Shown: piece after piece, positions 31,651-44,771 of the stretch
How positions within the stretch are numbered: position 1 is the first letter of the stretch
Layout: each line of letters begins with the position of its first letter
Assembly: GCF_900112495.1 (NCBI RefSeq)
Contig: NZ_FOMA01000011.1
Span: 1 to 64,000 of the forward strand
DNA from: Bacillus sp. OV322
GTDB lineage: Bacteria > Bacillota > Bacilli > Bacillales > DSM-1321
Direction of reading: 5' to 3'
DNA: 64,000 bases
Made by a program: the position numbers and the translations under genes
Notes under the pieces: generated by a model
What the model was told of the DNA's origin: nothing
The model's input: the letters and a program-made list of their open reading frames with translations, nothing else
The model's database searches: none

Positions 31651-31696
31651 TAGGATATTCCTCCTTAAAATTATATAAAAGTTTAAGTATATTATG

Positions 31697-31729
31697 GCTA
31701 TGAAAACAGGGTATTCCCGTTTTCATAGC
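31697..31729 (-). promoter_or_regulatory. hairpin in the tuf leader
   Basis: An 11-bp stem GCTATGAAAAC/GTTTTCATAGC around an 11-nt loop, between the tuf promoter and the RBS. No T-run follows, so it is more likely an mRNA-stabilising or processing element than a terminator. Confidence 0.45.
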
Positions 31730-31740
31730 TTATATAAGTA

Positions 31741-31769
31741 GTTATACTTGATTAAAAGGCGAAAATCAA
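31741..31769 (-). promoter_or_regulatory. tuf promoter (sigma-A)
   Basis: TTGATT (31769-31764), 17 nt, TATAAC (31746-31741). The -35 box directly follows the fusA stop codon. Confidence 0.65.
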
Positions 31770-33848
31770 TTATTCACCTTTATTTTTTTTGATAATTTCT
31801 TCAGAAATGCTCTTTGGTACTTCTTCATAATGGTCGAAGTGCATAGAGAATGTTCCGCGTCCTTGAGTGTTAGAACGTAGAGATGTTGCATAACCGAACA
31901 TTTCAGATAGTGGAACCATCGCACGAACAGCTTGTGTGTTTCCGCGTGCTTCCATACCTTCTACACGTCCGCGTCTGGAAGTGATATCTCCCATGATGTC
32001 GCCCATGTATTCTTCAGGAATGACAACTTCTACTTTCATGATTGGCTCAAGAATAACTGGTTTACATTTAGAAGCCGCATTTTTAAGTGCCATTGAAGCT
32101 GCAATTTTGAAGGCCATTTCGTTGGAGTCAACGTCATGGTAAGATCCATCAAATAATTTAGCTTTAATGTCAACAAGCGGGAATCCTGCAAGAACACCAT
32201 TGTCAAGGGAATCTTCTAGACCCGCTTGAACTGCAGGGATGTATTCACGAGGAACAACACCACCGACGATAGCATTCTCGAATTCGAATCCTTTTCCTTC
32301 TTCATTTGGAGAAAACTCAATCCATACATGTCCGAATTGTCCGCGTCCGCCTGATTGACGTACAAACTTACCTTCGACTTGCGCAGAGCCGCGGAAAGTT
32401 TCACGATATGCAACCTGTGGTGCACCAACATTAGCTTCAACTTTGAATTCACGGCGCATACGGTCAACAATGATGTCAAGGTGAAGCTCACCCATACCAG
32501 CAATGATGGTTTGTCCAGTTTCCTGGTCCGTATGTGCACGGAAAGTAGGATCTTCTTCTTGTAGCTTTTGAAGAGCGTTAGACATTTTGTCTTGGTCCGC
32601 TTTGGACTTAGGCTCAACAGAAAGTGAGATAACCGGTTCAGGGAACTCCATAGACTCAAGAATAACTAGATTCTTGTCGTCACATAGTGTATCACCAGTA
32701 GTAGTATCTTTCAAGCCTACTGCAGCTGCAATGTCTCCTGCGTGTACTTCAGAGATCTCTTGGCGGCTGTTAGCATGCATCTGAAGGATACGTCCGATAC
32801 GCTCACGTTTTCCTTTAGTAGAGTTGATAACATAAGAACCAGACTGCAAAGTTCCGGAATAAACGCGGAAGAATGTCAGTTTACCAACATAAGGGTCAGT
32901 CATAACTTTGAAAGCTAGAGCTGAGAATGGTTCGTCATCATCTGAATGACGTTCCACTTCTTCATCTGTATCAGGGATAGTACCTTTGATAGCAGGTACA
33001 TCTAATGGAGATGGAAGGAAGTCGATAACGTTATCCAGCATAAGCTGAACACCTTTGTTTTTAAATGCTGATCCACAGATTACAGGGAAAAACTCAACAT
33101 TAACAGTACCTTTACGAATGCCTGCTTTAAGCTCTTCGTTAGTGATTTCTTCACCGCCAAGGTATTTTTCCATTAAGTCTTCGTCTAATTCTGCAACTGC
33201 TTCAATTAGCTTTTCACGGTATTCTTCAGCAAGTTCTTTATGCTCTTCAGGAATATCGCGCACTTCAATATCAGTGCCTAAATCGTTGCTGTAGAAAGTA
33301 GCTTTCATTTCAATTAAGTCAATGATTGCTTCGAAATCATCTTCAGCGCCGATCGGCAATTGGATAGGATGTGCATTTGCTTGAAGACGGTCATGAATGG
33401 TTTTAACTGAGTATAAGAAATCAGCACCAATTTTGTCCATCTTGTTAACAAATACGATACGCGGTACACCGTAAGTAGTAGCCTGGCGCCAAACTGTTTC
33501 AGTTTGAGGCTCAACACCTGATTGTGCATCAAGTACTGCTACTGCACCATCAAGTACACGCAGGGAACGTTCAACTTCAACTGTGAAGTCTACGTGTCCC
33601 GGTGTATCGATAATGTTAACACGGTGGCCTTTCCATTGTGCAGTTGTTGCTGCAGAAGTGATTGTAATTCCGCGTTCTTGTTCCTGCTCCATCCAGTCCA
33701 TCTGAGATGCACCTTCATGAGTTTCACCGATCTTGTGGATACGGCCTGTATAATAAAGAACACGTTCTGTTGTAGTCGTTTTACCAGCATCGATGTGAGC
33801 CATGATACCGATATTACGAGTATTTGCTAAGGAGAACTCTCTTGCCAT
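31770..33848 (-). CDS. fusA: translation elongation factor G
   Basis: 692 residues; GTPase motif AHIDAGKT (17-24), DTPGHVDF and NKMD, then domains II to V. It catalyses translocation and, with RRF, ribosome recycling. 51 nt after rpsG in the str operon. Confidence 0.99.
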   Translation of the reverse strand: MAREFSLANTRNIGIMAHIDAGKTTTTERVLYYTGRIHKIGETHEGASQMDWMEQEQERGITITSAATTAQWKGHRVNIIDTPGHVDFTVEVERSLRVLDGAVAVLDAQSGVEPQTETVWRQATTYGVPRIVFVNKMDKIGADFLYSVKTIHDRLQANAHPIQLPIGAEDDFEAIIDLIEMKATFYSNDLGTDIEVRDIPEEHKELAEEYREKLIEAVAELDEDLMEKYLGGEEITNEELKAGIRKGTVNVEFFPVICGSAFKNKGVQLMLDNVIDFLPSPLDVPAIKGTIPDTDEEVERHSDDDEPFSALAFKVMTDPYVGKLTFFRVYSGTLQSGSYVINSTKGKRERIGRILQMHANSRQEISEVHAGDIAAAVGLKDTTTGDTLCDDKNLVILESMEFPEPVISLSVEPKSKADQDKMSNALQKLQEEDPTFRAHTDQETGQTIIAGMGELHLDIIVDRMRREFKVEANVGAPQVAYRETFRGSAQVEGKFVRQSGGRGQFGHVWIEFSPNEEGKGFEFENAIVGGVVPREYIPAVQAGLEDSLDNGVLAGFPLVDIKAKLFDGSYHDVDSNEMAFKIAASMALKNAASKCKPVILEPIMKVEVVIPEEYMGDIMGDITSRRGRVEGMEARGNTQAVRAMVPLSEMFGYATSLRSNTQGRGTFSMHFDHYEEVPKSISEEIIKKNKGE

Positions 33849-33899
33849 TTGGTCTTTCTCCTTCCTAGTATTAGAGTATTTTTAAAAGCAGGGCCGATC

Positions 33900-34370
33900 T
33901 TACCAGCGGTAGTGAGCGAATGCTTTGTTAGCTTCAGCCATTTTGTGTGTATCTTCACGTTTCTTTACAGAAGCTCCAGTGTTGTTTGCAGCATCCATAA
34001 TTTCGTTAGCCAAACGCTCTTCCATCGTTTTTTCTCCACGAAGGCGAGAGTAGTTTACTAACCAGCGAAGTCCTAGAGTAGAGCGGCGGTCAGGGCGTAC
34101 CTCAACTGGTACTTGGTAGTTTGCACCACCCACACGGCGAGCTCTAACTTCTAATACAGGCATGATGTTTTTTAGTGCTTGATCAAACACTTCAATCGGT
34201 TCATTACCAGTACGTTCCTTAATAAGGTCAAGTGCTGAGTAAAGAATCTTTTGTGATTTACCTCTTTGTCCATCAACCATCATTTTGTTGATTAAACGAG
34301 TTACAAGCTTTGAATTATAAATCGGATCTGGCAATACATCTCTTTTTGTTACTGGTCCTTTACGAGGCAT
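33900..34370 (-). CDS. rpsG: 30S ribosomal protein S7
   Basis: 156 residues, [20 protein letters not shown]; assembly nucleator of the 30S head. 42 nt after rpsL. Confidence 0.98.
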   Translation of the reverse strand: MPRKGPVTKRDVLPDPIYNSKLVTRLINKMMVDGQRGKSQKILYSALDLIKERTGNEPIEVFDQALKNIMPVLEVRARRVGGANYQVPVEVRPDRRSTLGLRWLVNYSRLRGEKTMEERLANEIMDAANNTGASVKKREDTHKMAEANKAFAHYRW

Positions 34371-34412
34371 TACATTTCCTCCTTTCGAGAAAGTTCATAT
34401 TTTTAGTTGTAA

Positions 34413-34850
<438 letters not shown>

Positions 34851-34937
34851 TCACTTTTTCGTTCTAGTACCACACATCCAGGTGGTTCATAATTGAGCAA
34901 AAACAAAGTTCTTGCAAAAATATCTGCAAAAACAGTT

Positions 34938-35186
34938 TTACTTTTTAATGGCAACAGTTGCTGCTCCGACATCTATACCACATGCCTTACCCAGCATTCG
35001 CATCGAATCAACGTATGTGATTGGAACATTTAATTCTTTGGCTGTTTCTGCAACCCGGGCTGTCAAGAATATGTCAGCATCCTGAGCGATAAAAACTTCC
35101 TGAATCAAACTATTTTTAAGAGCTCTCACTGTTTGTTTTGTTCCTATAACCACTGACTTTGCCTGTAGCACTTTTTCATAAGACAT
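34938..35186 (-). CDS. rplGB: L7Ae/L30e family kink-turn RNA-binding protein (YbxF, RplGB-like)
   Basis: An 82-residue L7Ae-fold protein (KSVVIGTKQTVRALKNSLIQ ...). B. subtilis YbxF binds K-turn RNA and associates with ribosomes; the exact role is unclear. First gene of the str operon, with its own promoter, between rpoC and rpsL. Confidence 0.9.
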   Translation of the reverse strand: MSYEKVLQAKSVVIGTKQTVRALKNSLIQEVFIAQDADIFLTARVAETAKELNVPITYVDSMRMLGKACGIDVGAATVAIKK

Positions 35187-35233
35187 GTTTCATATCCTCC
35201 AAAGTAACAGGGTTTTATAGGAGCACCTTTGCT

Positions 35234-35263
35234 ATAGTATCACTACAACTAGTATACTGTCAA
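35234..35263 (-). promoter_or_regulatory. str operon promoter (sigma-A)
   Basis: Perfect TTGACA (35263-35258), 18 nt, TACTAT (35239-35234), 48 nt upstream of the L7Ae-like gene. Confidence 0.8.
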
Positions 35264-35330
35264 CTTTCTTTTAGAAAAAAACTCTAGCAAAAGATTTCCT
35301 TTTAATAAAAATAGCTAAAAGCAATGAATG

Positions 35331-35362
35331 GATCATAAAGAGAAAAGCTTCTCTTTATGATC
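35331..35362 (-). terminator. hairpin after rpoC
   Basis: A 14-bp perfect inverted repeat GATCATAAAGAGAA/TTCTCTTTATGATC with a 4-nt loop, 26 nt past the rpoC stop. The T-run is poor (CATTCATTGCTTTT), so it may terminate only partly or protect the rpoC mRNA end. Confidence 0.55.
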
Positions 35363-35388
35363 ATCATTTGCCATGTACCAGTTTTTAC

Positions 35389-38300
35389 TTAATCTGCAGG
35401 CACTATTTTTTCGTCTGCAGTTTCTGTGAATACTGGCTGTGCTTTTCTATAACGCAGCATTCCTGTTCCTGCCGGTACTAATTTACCGATGATAACATTC
35501 TCTTTAAGACCAAGCAATTCATCACGCTTGCCTTTGATTGCTGCATCAGTCAAGACTCTTGTAGTTTCCTGGAAGGATGCTGCAGATAAGAATGAATCAG
35601 TTTCAAGTGATGCTTTAGTGATACCCAGTAATACAGGACGGCCAGTCGCAGGAATTTTACCTGATAGAAGTGCGGCTGTATTCGCCTGTGTAAATTGGTG
35701 TACATCCAAAAGTGTTCCTGGAAGGACATCTGTATCTCCTGCGTCAATGACCCTTACTTTGCGCAGCATCTGTCTTACCATTACCTCGATATGTTTGTCG
35801 CCAATTTCAACACCCTGCATACGGTATACCTTCTGTACTTCACGAAGCAGGTATTCTTGAACAGATAATACATCTGTTACTTTTAAGAGTTCCTTAGGAT
35901 CGATGGAACCCTCTGTTAATTCATGGCCGCGTCCGATGTGCGAATCCACAGTAACTCTCAGGCGCGCTGTATATGGCGCTGTGTAAGTGCGGGATTCAAC
36001 TGCACCTTGAACAACGATTTCCTGCTGTTTATCACGAATTTCATTAATTGATACGATTGTACCCTCAATTTCAGAAATGATCGCTTGACCTTTAGGATTC
36101 CTTGCTTCAAATATCTCTTGGATACGAGGAAGACCTTGAGTGATATCATCGCCGGCAACACCGCCAGTATGGAACGTACGCATTGTAAGCTGTGTTCCTG
36201 GTTCACCGATTGATTGAGCAGCAATGATTCCGACTGCTTCACCAACTTCAACCTCTTGGCCAGTTGCCAGGTTGCGTCCGTAACATTTTTTACATACACC
36301 ATGGCTGGTGTTACATGTAAATGCAGAACGGATCCAAACTTGTTCAACGCCAACTTCTTCGATATAGATAGCAAGATCTTCAGTGATCAGACCGTTTTCA
36401 GGTACGATTACTTCATTCGTTTCCGGATGCTTGATCGCTTTCCTTGCATGTCGGCCTATTAGACGTTCTTCAAGTTTTTCGATAATTTCTGTTCCATCTT
36501 TCAGGGCAGAAATCAGCAATCCGCGATCTGTACCACAGTCATCTTCACGGACGATGACATCTTGCGCCACGTCAACGAGACGGCGTGTAAGGTAACCTGA
36601 ATCCGCCGTTTTAAGGGCTGTATCCGCAAGACCTTTACGCGCACCATGGGTGGAGATGAAGTATTCTAGAACTGTTAAACCTTCACGGAAACTTGATTTA
36701 ATCGGCAATTCAATAATTCGTCCAGCCGGGTTGGCCATCAATCCGCGCATACCAGCAAGCTGAGTGAAGTTTGATGCGTTACCACGCGCTCCGGAATCAC
36801 TCATCATGAAGATCGGGTTGCGGCGATGAAGGGAATTCATCAGTTTGGACTGAATGGTATCCTTGGCAGCGCTCCAAATTGAAATAACACGATCATAACG
36901 CTCATCTTCGGTGATTAGACCGCGTCTGAACTGTTTTAGAACATTATCTACTTTTTGCTGTGCTTCTTCGATGATCTGCTGCTTTTCGCCTAATACAACG
37001 ATATCAGCCACACCAACCGTAATTCCAGCTTTAGTAGAATATTTAAATCCAAGGTCTTTCATACGGTCAAGCATTTTAGATGTTTCAGTAATTTTGAAAC
37101 GTTTAAATACTTCCGCGATGATATTACCAAGTATCTTTTTCTTGAAAGGATCAATAATTTCCTGAGCCTTGATTAATTCCTTAATGTCTGCGCCTTTTTC
37201 CACAAAATATTTCTCAGGAGTTTTCACTTCCAAGTTTAATTTTGTCGGTTCATTAATGTATGGGAACGATTTAGGAAGAATTTCATTAAAGACAAGCTTT
37301 CCAACTGTAGTGATGAGAAGCTGCTTATTTTGTTCTTCTGTAAACGTCTCATTATTTAATGATGAAGCGTGTACGGCACAGCGGGAATGCAAATGAATAT
37401 AGCCATTTTGATAGGCAAGCAGCGCTTCGCTTGTATCCTTGAAGACCATGCCTTCACCAATTGCATCTTCTCTTTCAAGGGTAAGGTAATAGTTGCCCAA
37501 TACCATATCCTGTGAAGGAGTAACAACCGGTTTGCCGTCCTTAGGATTCAAGATGTTTTGAGCTGCCAGCATCAGCATGCGCGCTTCTGCCTGTGCCTCT
37601 GCAGATAAAGGAACGTGAACAGCCATTTGGTCACCGTCAAAGTCAGCATTGTATGCGGTACATACAAGCGGGTGAAGACGGATTGCCCGGCCTTCTACAA
37701 GTGTAGGTTCAAATGCCTGGATACCCAGTCTGTGAAGCGTTGGTGCACGGTTCAGCAATACCGGATGCTCCTTAATTACAGCTTCTAGTACATCCCAGAT
37801 CTCAGGAGACAAACGTTCAATTTTGCGTTTGGCAGATTTAATGTTATGTGCCAAGCCTTTTTGTACCAATTCCTTCATAACGAAAGGTTTGAATAATTCA
37901 ATTGCCATTTCCTTAGGAAGTCCGCACTGATACATTTTCAGGTTAGGGCCTACTACGATAACGGAACGGCCGGAATAGTCAACACGTTTACCAAGAAGGT
38001 TTTGACGGAAACGTCCTTGTTTACCCTTCAGCATATGTGACAGGGATTTCAATGGTCTGTTTCCTGGTCCGGTAACCGGACGTCCGCGGCGGCCATTATC
38101 AATTAAGGCATCTACAGCTTCTTGAAGCATACGCTTTTCATTTTGTACGATAATGCTAGGCGCGCCCAAATCCAAAAGTCTTTTTAGACGGTTGTTCCGG
38201 TTAATTACACGGCGGTACAGGTCATTCAGATCAGATGTAGCGAAACGCCCTCCATCCAATTGAACCATTGGACGAAGCTCTGGAGGAATGACAGGAAGCA

Positions 38301-38988
38301 CATCAAGGATCATCCATGATGGCTCGTTACCGGAGTTACGGAAAGCTTCTAAGACTTCAAGGCGTTTAATAGCACGCGTTCTGCGCTGTCCTTGCGCGGT
38401 TTTAAGCTCTTCTTTAAGAGATTCGACCTCTTTTTCAGTATCGATGTCTTGAAGAAGCTTTTTAATAGCTTCAGCACCCATTGCAGCCTGGAATTTTTTT
38501 CCGTATTTTTCGCGGTATGCGCGGTATTCTTTCTCAGAAAGAAGCTGTTTCTTTTCAAGTGATGTGTCGCCTGTTTCAGTGACAACATACGATGCAAAGT
38601 AAATGACTTCCTCTAAAGCACGAGGTGACATATCAAGGACTAATCCCATTCGGCTAGGAATGCCTTTAAAGTACCAGATATGTGATACAGGAGCAGCAAG
38701 CTCGATGTGCCCCATACGCTCACGGCGCACTTTTGCTCTGGTAACCTCAACTCCGCATCGGTCACAAACTACACCTTTATAACGTACACGCTTATATTTA
38801 CCGCAATGACATTCCCAGTCTTTTTGCGGTCCAAAAATCCGTTCGCAGAACAAGCCGTCTTTCTCTGGCTTTAATGTACGGTAGTTGATTGTTTCAGGTT
38901 TTTTTACTTCACCATGTGACCAAGAACGAATCTTGTCCGGTGAAGCCAAACCAATCTTCATATATTCAAAATTATTAACGTCTAGCAA
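35389..38988 (-). CDS. rpoC: RNA polymerase beta-prime subunit
   Basis: 1199 residues. N-terminal zinc-binding domain (Cys60, Cys62, Cys75, Cys78), catalytic NADFDGD (about 447-453) that holds the active-site magnesium, bridge helix and trigger loop, second zinc site with [11 protein letters not shown]. The start is TTG, as in B. subtilis, 8 nt after GGGAGG. 202 nt after rpoB. Confidence 0.99.
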   Translation of the reverse strand: MLDVNNFEYMKIGLASPDKIRSWSHGEVKKPETINYRTLKPEKDGLFCERIFGPQKDWECHCGKYKRVRYKGVVCDRCGVEVTRAKVRRERMGHIELAAPVSHIWYFKGIPSRMGLVLDMSPRALEEVIYFASYVVTETGDTSLEKKQLLSEKEYRAYREKYGKKFQAAMGAEAIKKLLQDIDTEKEVESLKEELKTAQGQRRTRAIKRLEVLEAFRNSGNEPSWMILDVLPVIPPELRPMVQLDGGRFATSDLNDLYRRVINRNNRLKRLLDLGAPSIIVQNEKRMLQEAVDALIDNGRRGRPVTGPGNRPLKSLSHMLKGKQGRFRQNLLGKRVDYSGRSVIVVGPNLKMYQCGLPKEMAIELFKPFVMKELVQKGLAHNIKSAKRKIERLSPEIWDVLEAVIKEHPVLLNRAPTLHRLGIQAFEPTLVEGRAIRLHPLVCTAYNADFDGDQMAVHVPLSAEAQAEARMLMLAAQNILNPKDGKPVVTPSQDMVLGNYYLTLEREDAIGEGMVFKDTSEALLAYQNGYIHLHSRCAVHASSLNNETFTEEQNKQLLITTVGKLVFNEILPKSFPYINEPTKLNLEVKTPEKYFVEKGADIKELIKAQEIIDPFKKKILGNIIAEVFKRFKITETSKMLDRMKDLGFKYSTKAGITVGVADIVVLGEKQQIIEEAQQKVDNVLKQFRRGLITEDERYDRVISIWSAAKDTIQSKLMNSLHRRNPIFMMSDSGARGNASNFTQLAGMRGLMANPAGRIIELPIKSSFREGLTVLEYFISTHGARKGLADTALKTADSGYLTRRLVDVAQDVIVREDDCGTDRGLLISALKDGTEIIEKLEERLIGRHARKAIKHPETNEVIVPENGLITEDLAIYIEEVGVEQVWIRSAFTCNTSHGVCKKCYGRNLATGQEVEVGEAVGIIAAQSIGEPGTQLTMRTFHTGGVAGDDITQGLPRIQEIFEARNPKGQAIISEIEGTIVSINEIRDKQQEIVVQGAVESRTYTAPYTARLRVTVDSHIGRGHELTEGSIDPKELLKVTDVLSVQEYLLREVQKVYRMQGVEIGDKHIEVMVRQMLRKVRVIDAGDTDVLPGTLLDVHQFTQANTAALLSGKIPATGRPVLLGITKASLETDSFLSAASFQETTRVLTDAAIKGKRDELLGLKENVIIGKLVPAGTGMLRYRKAQPVFTETADEKIVPAD

Positions 38989-39190
38989 GGGGCCTACCTC
39001 CCTTTTGTTATCCAGGTTTTACCCTTATTGCTTGTATAGCCAAGCTCTGCCGAGATATTAGATGAGTGTCTATCAGACAAGATTGCTATTATCCTGTCAG
39101 ACAGTATTTAAATTAAATGCTCCAACAGGCAGCCGGTGCCCCGGCAAAATGCAGGGATACCAGTAACTGCCCGTCAGTTCATATCATTAA

Positions 39191-42100
39191 TTAGTTGTTG
39201 CCTGCGTTTTTAGCTCCTGCTTCAGAAGCAACCATATCTTTATCTTCGCCTTCAATGGACAAAGTATCCGATTGGTTAGGATCATCTTCATCTTCTAAAT
39301 CACGCATTTCAATTTCACGGTCTTCTGCATTCATGATCTTGACATCCAATCCTAAACTTTGGAGTTCTTTTATCAATACTTTGAATGATTCAGGCACTCC
39401 AGGTTCAGGAACGTTTTCACCCTTGACGATGGCTTCATAAGTCTTAACACGTCCAACCACGTCATCAGATTTAACGGTAAGGATTTCTTGAAGAGTATAA
39501 GCAGCACCGTATGCTTCAAGAGCCCAAACTTCCATTTCTCCAAAACGCTGTCCGCCAAATTGCGCTTTACCGCCAAGAGGCTGCTGCGTTACAAGTGAGT
39601 AAGGTCCAGTTGAACGGGCATGAAGCTTATCGTCTACCATGTGGGCAAGCTTAATCATATACATGACGCCTACAGAAACACGGTTATCAAACGGTTCACC
39701 AGAACGTCCATCATAAAGAACCGTCTTGGCATCTCTCGCCATTCCAGCTTCTTCAATTGTAGACCATACATCTTCCTCACGAGCTCCGTCAAATACTGGT
39801 GAAGCTACGTGAATATTAAGTGCACGGGCTGCCATTCCAAGGTGAAGCTCAAGTACCTGGCCGATATTCATACGGGACGGAACACCCAGAGGATTCAACA
39901 TGATATCAACCGGTGTGCCATCAGGCATGTAAGGCATATCTTCTTCAGGCAGTATGCGGGAGATAACACCTTTGTTTCCGTGTCGTCCGGCCATTTTATC
40001 GCCTTCGTGAATTTTACGTTTCTGAACGATGTACACACGTGCCAGCTGGTTTACGCCTGGAGGAAGCTCATCTCCGTCTTCACGGTTGAATACTTTTACA
40101 TCCAGTACGATACCGCCGCCGCCATGCGGAACCCGAAGTGATGTATCACGGACTTCACGTGCTTTTTCACCAAAGATTGCATGCAATAGACGTTCTTCAG
40201 CAGTAAGTTCCGTCACCCCTTTAGGAGTTACTTTACCTACTAGGAGGTCGCCGTCTTTTACTTCCGCACCCACACGGATGATTCCGCGCTCGTCAAGATT
40301 GCGCAATGCGTCTTCACCGACGTTTGGAATATCACGGGTGATTTCTTCAGGTCCAAGCTTGGTATCACGTGACTCTGACTCATATTCTTCAATATGGATA
40401 GATGTATAAACATCATCTTTTACAAGGCGTTCACTCATAATGATGGCATCTTCATAGTTGTAGCCATCCCATGTCATGAAGGCAACAAGGACATTACGGC
40501 CAAGTGCCAGCTCTCCTTTTTCCATTGAAGGGCCATCAGCAAGGATTTCTCCTTTTACCACTTTATCGCCGACACTTACGATCGGACGCTGGTTATAGCA
40601 CGTTCCCTGATTGGAACGGATAAATTTAAGCATGCGGTACTTGTCAAGGTTTCCTTTAACTTCCTGTCCGTCAACCTCACTCACACGGCGCACCCATACT
40701 TCACGGGACTCCACATGCTCTACAATGCCTGGATGCTTGCATATTACAGCAGCTCCAGAATCCTTTGCAGAAACATATTCCATACCGGTTCCGACACGCG
40801 GAGCTTCCGGCTGCATTAAAGGAACTGCTTGACGCTGCATGTTCGCTCCCATAAGCGCACGGTTGGAGTCATCATTTTCAAGGAAAGGAATACATGCTGT
40901 CGCAGCAGATACAACCTGTTTAGGAGATACATCCATGTAGTCAACGCGATCACGCGGAACTACAGTGTTTTCTCCCCGGAAACGGGCTACTACATCTTCA
41001 TCAACAAATGAACCATCATCAGAAAGACGGACATTCGCCTGTGCTACAACATAGTTATCTTCTTCATCAGCTGTCAAATAGTCGATGCGATTAGTGATTT
41101 TTCCTGTTTCCGGATCTACACGGCGATATGGAGTTTCAATAAATCCATAAGGGTTCACCTTTGCATAACTGGAAAGAGAGTTAATCAGACCGATGTTCGG
41201 GCCCTCTGGTGTCTCAATCGGACACATGCGGCCATAGTGGGAGTAGTGAACGTCACGGACTTCAAAGCCGGCACGCTCACGGGTTAACCCGCCTGGTCCC
41301 AATGCAGAAAGACGGCGTTTATGAGTCAATTCTGCCAAAGGATTCGTCTGGTCCATGAATTGCGATAATTGAGAGCTTCCGAAGAACTCTTTAATAGAAG
41401 CAATGACAGGACGAATATTGATAAGCTGCTGTGGTGTAATTGTGTTCGTATCCTGAATCGACATTCTCTCGCGGACAACACGCTCCATACGGGATAAGCC
41501 GATGCGGAATTGGTTCTGAAGCAATTCACCGACAGAACGGAGACGGCGATTTCCCAAATGGTCAATATCATCCGTAATTCCGACCTGATGCAGCAGGTTG
41601 AAGAAATAACTGATAGAAGAAATAATATCAGCAGGTGTAATGTTCTTCACCTGATCGGATACATAAGCATTGCCGATGACATTAATTACTTTTTCGCCTT
41701 CAGCATCATTTGGAGCATATATTTTAATAGGCTGAAGAAGAGTTTCCTCTTCTACTACCCCGCCTGTTGGATGGTAGGTTTTAAAACCGATTCCCGCTTC
41801 GATATTTGGCAGGATTTTATCCAGATTACGGCGATCAAGCAATGTGCCTTTTTCAACGACAATTTCACCTGTTTCAGGATCAATTAACGTTTCAGCGATG
41901 CGCTGGCCAAACAAGCGGTTTTTAATATGAAGCTTTTTATTTATCTTATAACGCCCTACATTAGCCAGATCATATCGTTTAGGATCAAAGAATCTGGATA
42001 CCAAAAGACTCTTGGCGTTTTCTACAGTAGGCGGTTCACCCGGACGCAGACGCTCATAAATTTCGAGCAGCGCTTTTTCAACACTTTCAGTATTGTCCTT

Positions 42101-42766
42101 TTCAAGCGTGTTGCGGATATATTCATTATCACCGATTAAATCAATGATTTCCTGATCTGTACCAAAACCAAGCGCACGAAGCAATACCGTGATAGGCAGC
42201 TTTCTGGTGCGGTCAATCCTTACATAAACTACATCTTTGGCATCTGTTTCGTACTCCAGCCAAGCACCGCGGTTAGGAATGACAGTTGCGCTGTAACCGC
42301 GCTTGCCGTTTTTGTCCATTTTACCGTTGTAATATACACTTGGAGAACGCACCAGCTGTGATACGATAACACGCTCAGCACCATTTATAATAAATGTGCC
42401 GGTTTCAGACATAAGAGGGAAATCGCCCATGAAAACATCCTGGTCTTTTACTTCCCCTGTTTCTTTATTTACAAGACGTACCTTTACACGAAGAGGAGCA
42501 GAGTATGTAACATCCCGCTCTTTTGTTTCTTCTACAGAGTATTTCGGGTCACCCAGGCTATAATCAATAAACTCAAGTGATAAATTACCTGTAAAATCTT
42601 CAATCGGAGAAATATCCTGAAACATTTCCCTAAGTCCTTCGTCTAAAAACCATTGATAAGAAGCTGTTTGAATTTCAATAAGATTTGGTAATTCCAAAAC
42701 CTCGCTAATTCTAGCATAGCTTCTGCGCTGGCGGTGTCGTCCATACTGAACAAGTTGACCTGTCAA
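39191..42766 (-). CDS. rpoB: RNA polymerase beta subunit
   Basis: 1191 residues. A GTG three codons upstream is in frame, but it overlaps the SD; TTG at 42766 gives [20 protein letters not shown], the B. subtilis start, 6 nt from AGGGGTG. The rifampicin region ([19 protein letters not shown] and [13 protein letters not shown]) carries no known resistance change. The acidic tail (about 1160-1191) is typical of Bacillus. Own promoter upstream. Confidence 0.99.
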   Translation of the reverse strand: MTGQLVQYGRHRQRRSYARISEVLELPNLIEIQTASYQWFLDEGLREMFQDISPIEDFTGNLSLEFIDYSLGDPKYSVEETKERDVTYSAPLRVKVRLVNKETGEVKDQDVFMGDFPLMSETGTFIINGAERVIVSQLVRSPSVYYNGKMDKNGKRGYSATVIPNRGAWLEYETDAKDVVYVRIDRTRKLPITVLLRALGFGTDQEIIDLIGDNEYIRNTLEKDNTESVEKALLEIYERLRPGEPPTVENAKSLLVSRFFDPKRYDLANVGRYKINKKLHIKNRLFGQRIAETLIDPETGEIVVEKGTLLDRRNLDKILPNIEAGIGFKTYHPTGGVVEEETLLQPIKIYAPNDAEGEKVINVIGNAYVSDQVKNITPADIISSISYFFNLLHQVGITDDIDHLGNRRLRSVGELLQNQFRIGLSRMERVVRERMSIQDTNTITPQQLINIRPVIASIKEFFGSSQLSQFMDQTNPLAELTHKRRLSALGPGGLTRERAGFEVRDVHYSHYGRMCPIETPEGPNIGLINSLSSYAKVNPYGFIETPYRRVDPETGKITNRIDYLTADEEDNYVVAQANVRLSDDGSFVDEDVVARFRGENTVVPRDRVDYMDVSPKQVVSAATACIPFLENDDSNRALMGANMQRQAVPLMQPEAPRVGTGMEYVSAKDSGAAVICKHPGIVEHVESREVWVRRVSEVDGQEVKGNLDKYRMLKFIRSNQGTCYNQRPIVSVGDKVVKGEILADGPSMEKGELALGRNVLVAFMTWDGYNYEDAIIMSERLVKDDVYTSIHIEEYESESRDTKLGPEEITRDIPNVGEDALRNLDERGIIRVGAEVKDGDLLVGKVTPKGVTELTAEERLLHAIFGEKAREVRDTSLRVPHGGGGIVLDVKVFNREDGDELPPGVNQLARVYIVQKRKIHEGDKMAGRHGNKGVISRILPEEDMPYMPDGTPVDIMLNPLGVPSRMNIGQVLELHLGMAARALNIHVASPVFDGAREEDVWSTIEEAGMARDAKTVLYDGRSGEPFDNRVSVGVMYMIKLAHMVDDKLHARSTGPYSLVTQQPLGGKAQFGGQRFGEMEVWALEAYGAAYTLQEILTVKSDDVVGRVKTYEAIVKGENVPEPGVPESFKVLIKELQSLGLDVKIMNAEDREIEMRDLEDEDDPNQSDTLSIEGEDKDMVASEAGAKNAGNN

Positions 42767-42844
42767 CAGATTCACCCCTTAAATCAAGCATTATAAGGAT
42801 CTAATCATCTCTTGGACTTGTTAAATTCCAAAAGACAAAAAGAA

Positions 42845-42872
42845 AATGGTTTTTGTATTAAAAAAACCACTA
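42845..42872 (-). promoter_or_regulatory. AU-rich hairpin in rpoB leader
   Basis: On the minus strand AGTGGTTTTT pairs with AAAAACCATT around a short AT loop and is followed by TTCTTTTTG. It resembles a weak terminator between the rpoB promoter and gene, so partial attenuation is possible. Confidence 0.4.
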
Positions 42873-42983
42873 TTACTCATAAAACGAACTATTATTTATA
42901 TATTTTTTCCACATTATGCATTTTTTATACTAAAAATGGTACAAAAATTGCATAGTTAAGGAATTATATATATGCATTATATA

Positions 42984-43012
42984 ATACTAACATAGCCAAA
43001 AAACAGAGTCAA
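42984..43012 (-). promoter_or_regulatory. rpoB promoter (sigma-A, extended -10)
   Basis: TTGACT (43012-43007), 17 nt, TAGTAT (42989-42984) preceded by TGT, so an extended -10. The -35 box contains the ybxB stop codon. The leader to rpoB is about 210 nt. Confidence 0.75.
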
Positions 43013-43620
43013 ACCTTTTTAGATACAAGAATCCAATAGCCCTTTTTCTTTTCTGCTATCTCTGCATTTCCAAAAAGCTGCTCCATTTTATCCATTGCTG
43101 ATGGCGCACCCTGCTTTTTTTGAATGACAACCCGCAATTCGCCGCCAGTGACTAATTTCTTAAAACTTTCCTCGAAAATCTCATGAACAACCTTTTTTCC
43201 TGCCCTTATAGGAGGATTTGTTAATATAGCAGCAAACTGGGAGGATTGGACATTTTCCAGCCTGTCACTTTCATAGATTTTCACATTGCTTATTCCGTTG
43301 GCTTTTGCGTTATCTTTAGCAAGTTCTACAGCACGGTTATTGATATCTACCATTTCTACGGTTCTTTCCGGAAAAGAAGCTGCAACAGATAGTCCAATAG
43401 GACCGTATCCGCAACCAACATCCAGGATATCCCCTCTCAGTTCGCTATCAAATTGAAAAGTTTCAATAAGAAGGCGCGAACCAAAATCAATATCATTTTT
43501 AGAGAATACGCCATTATCACTTTTAAAACGGAGTTTACGTCCTCTTAATGTATCATCCCAAAATTTCGGATTGCTTTCCACATCCGGATTTTGTGAATAG
43601 TAGTGGTCTGACAGAGTCAT
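43009..43620 (-). CDS. ybxB: class I SAM-dependent methyltransferase, RsmC/YbxB-like
   Basis: 203 residues with SAM motif I DVGCGYGPIGLS and motif IV ILTNPPIRAGK (NPPxx type, amino-group methylation of a base). Homologous to the C-terminal half of RsmC, which methylates a guanine in 16S rRNA; the substrate here is not proven. Conserved position between rplL and rpoB. Confidence 0.88.
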   Translation of the reverse strand: MTLSDHYYSQNPDVESNPKFWDDTLRGRKLRFKSDNGVFSKNDIDFGSRLLIETFQFDSELRGDILDVGCGYGPIGLSVAASFPERTVEMVDINNRAVELAKDNAKANGISNVKIYESDRLENVQSSQFAAILTNPPIRAGKKVVHEIFEESFKKLVTGGELRVVIQKKQGAPSAMDKMEQLFGNAEIAEKKKGYWILVSKKV

Positions 43621-43802
43621 CTCCTCCTATCGGAAAGGAATAATTGAAGAAAATATGAGAGAAGATTTTTCAAGAAACGGAGTCGCGGATTCTTTATTTA
43701 ACAAGAGAATTCCCTGTTGGCACCGCCTCAAGAATCCAGTTATTCAAACGGCCGCAATATCTAATCAGCCGTACAGACATGGAGAAAACAAGAAATGAAG
43801 TG

Positions 43803-43836
43803 AAAAAAAGCCCGCTAATATAAGCGAGCTTTTTTA
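43803..43836 (-). terminator. terminator after rplL
   Basis: A 7-bp stem GCTCGCT/AGCGGGC with one G-U pair, then seven T residues on the minus strand, about 10 nt past the rplL stop. Read-through must feed ybxB's opposite side only weakly, as rpoB has its own promoter. Confidence 0.8.
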
Positions 43837-43846
43837 TCAAGCAACA

Positions 43847-44212
43847 TTACTTAACTTCAACGTTTGCTCCAACTTCTTCAAGTTTACCTTTAACTTCTTC
43901 TGCTTCTTCTTTAGACACGCCTTCTTTGATAGCTTTAGGTGTGTTGTCAACAAGTTCTTTCGCTTCTTTAAGTCCAAGACCTGTGATTTCGCGAACAGCT
44001 TTGATAACTTTGATTTTTTGGTCTCCAGCGCTAGCAAGGATAACATCAAATTCAGTTTGTTCTTCAGCAGCACCGCCAGCAGCAGCTCCGCCGCCCATTG
44101 CTACAGGAGCAGCAGCAGTTACGCCAAATTCTTCTTCGATTGCTTTTACAAGGTCATTTAATTCTAAAACAGTCATGTTTTTAACTGCTTCAATGATTTG
44201 ATCTTTAGTCAT
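43847..44212 (-). CDS. rplL: 50S ribosomal protein L7/L12
   Basis: 121 residues: N-terminal dimerisation domain (about 1-30), Ala/Gly-rich hinge and C-terminal factor-binding domain. It recruits translational GTPases to the stalk. 58 nt after rplJ. Confidence 0.98.
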   Translation of the reverse strand: MTKDQIIEAVKNMTVLELNDLVKAIEEEFGVTAAAPVAMGGGAAAGGAAEEQTEFDVILASAGDQKIKVIKAVREITGLGLKEAKELVDNTPKAIKEGVSKEEAEEVKGKLEEVGANVEVK

Positions 44213-44270
44213 TGTATAGTTCCTCCTAGTATGGTTGTTTTTTTAAAATCGGCCGGTAGCGGCTATTAGC

Positions 44271-44771
44271 TTACGCGCCTTGCTCTTCTTTTTGTTCTGC
44301 AACAGCTTTTGCTGCAAGAGCAAGATTGCGGATAGGTGCTTGAAGCACGCTTAGTAGCATAGACAGCAAGCCTTCACGTGATGGAAGATCTGCAAGTGCT
44401 TTAATTTCTTCAGCAGATGCAACATTTCCTTCGATAACTCCAGCTTTGATTTCTAATGCTTCATGTTTTTTCGCGAAATCGTTAAGGATTTTCGCTGGCG
44501 CAATAACATCTTCACTAGAGAACGCAATTGCATTTGGTCCTGTAAGAGATTCGTTCAAACCAGTAAGTTCAGCTGCTTCAACTGCACGGCGAGTCATTGA
44601 GTTTTTGTAAACCTTGAACTCAACGCCTGCATCACGAAGCTGTTTACGAAGTTCAGTAACTTCACTAACAGTCAGTCCGCGGTAGTCAACTACAACAGTT
44701 GATTGGCTTGCTTTAAATTTATCAGCAATCTCTTCAACGATTTGTTTCTTTTGTTCGATAACGCTGCTCAT
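44271..44771 (-). CDS. rplJ: 50S ribosomal protein L10
   Basis: 166 residues from [20 protein letters not shown], with AGGAGG before it; an upstream in-frame extension is leader sequence. Base of the stalk. A leader RNA with attenuator precedes it, as in the autogenous L10(L12) control known in Bacillus. Confidence 0.98.
   Translation of the reverse strand: MSSVIEQKKQIVEEIADKFKASQSTVVVDYRGLTVSEVTELRKQLRDAGVEFKVYKNSMTRRAVEAAELTGLNESLTGPNAIAFSSEDVIAPAKILNDFAKKHEALEIKAGVIEGNVASAEEIKALADLPSREGLLSMLLSVLQAPIRNLALAAKAVAEQKEEQGA

Noticed and set aside
39809-40141. Long open frames on the plus strand inside rpoB (and similar in rpoC, fusA, tuf, clpC)
   Set aside because: Mirror frames of strongly conserved genes; no RBS and no family resemblance.
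40900-41420. Possible rifampicin or streptomycin resistance alleles in rpoB/rpsL
   Set aside because: The relevant motifs read as wild type in both genes.
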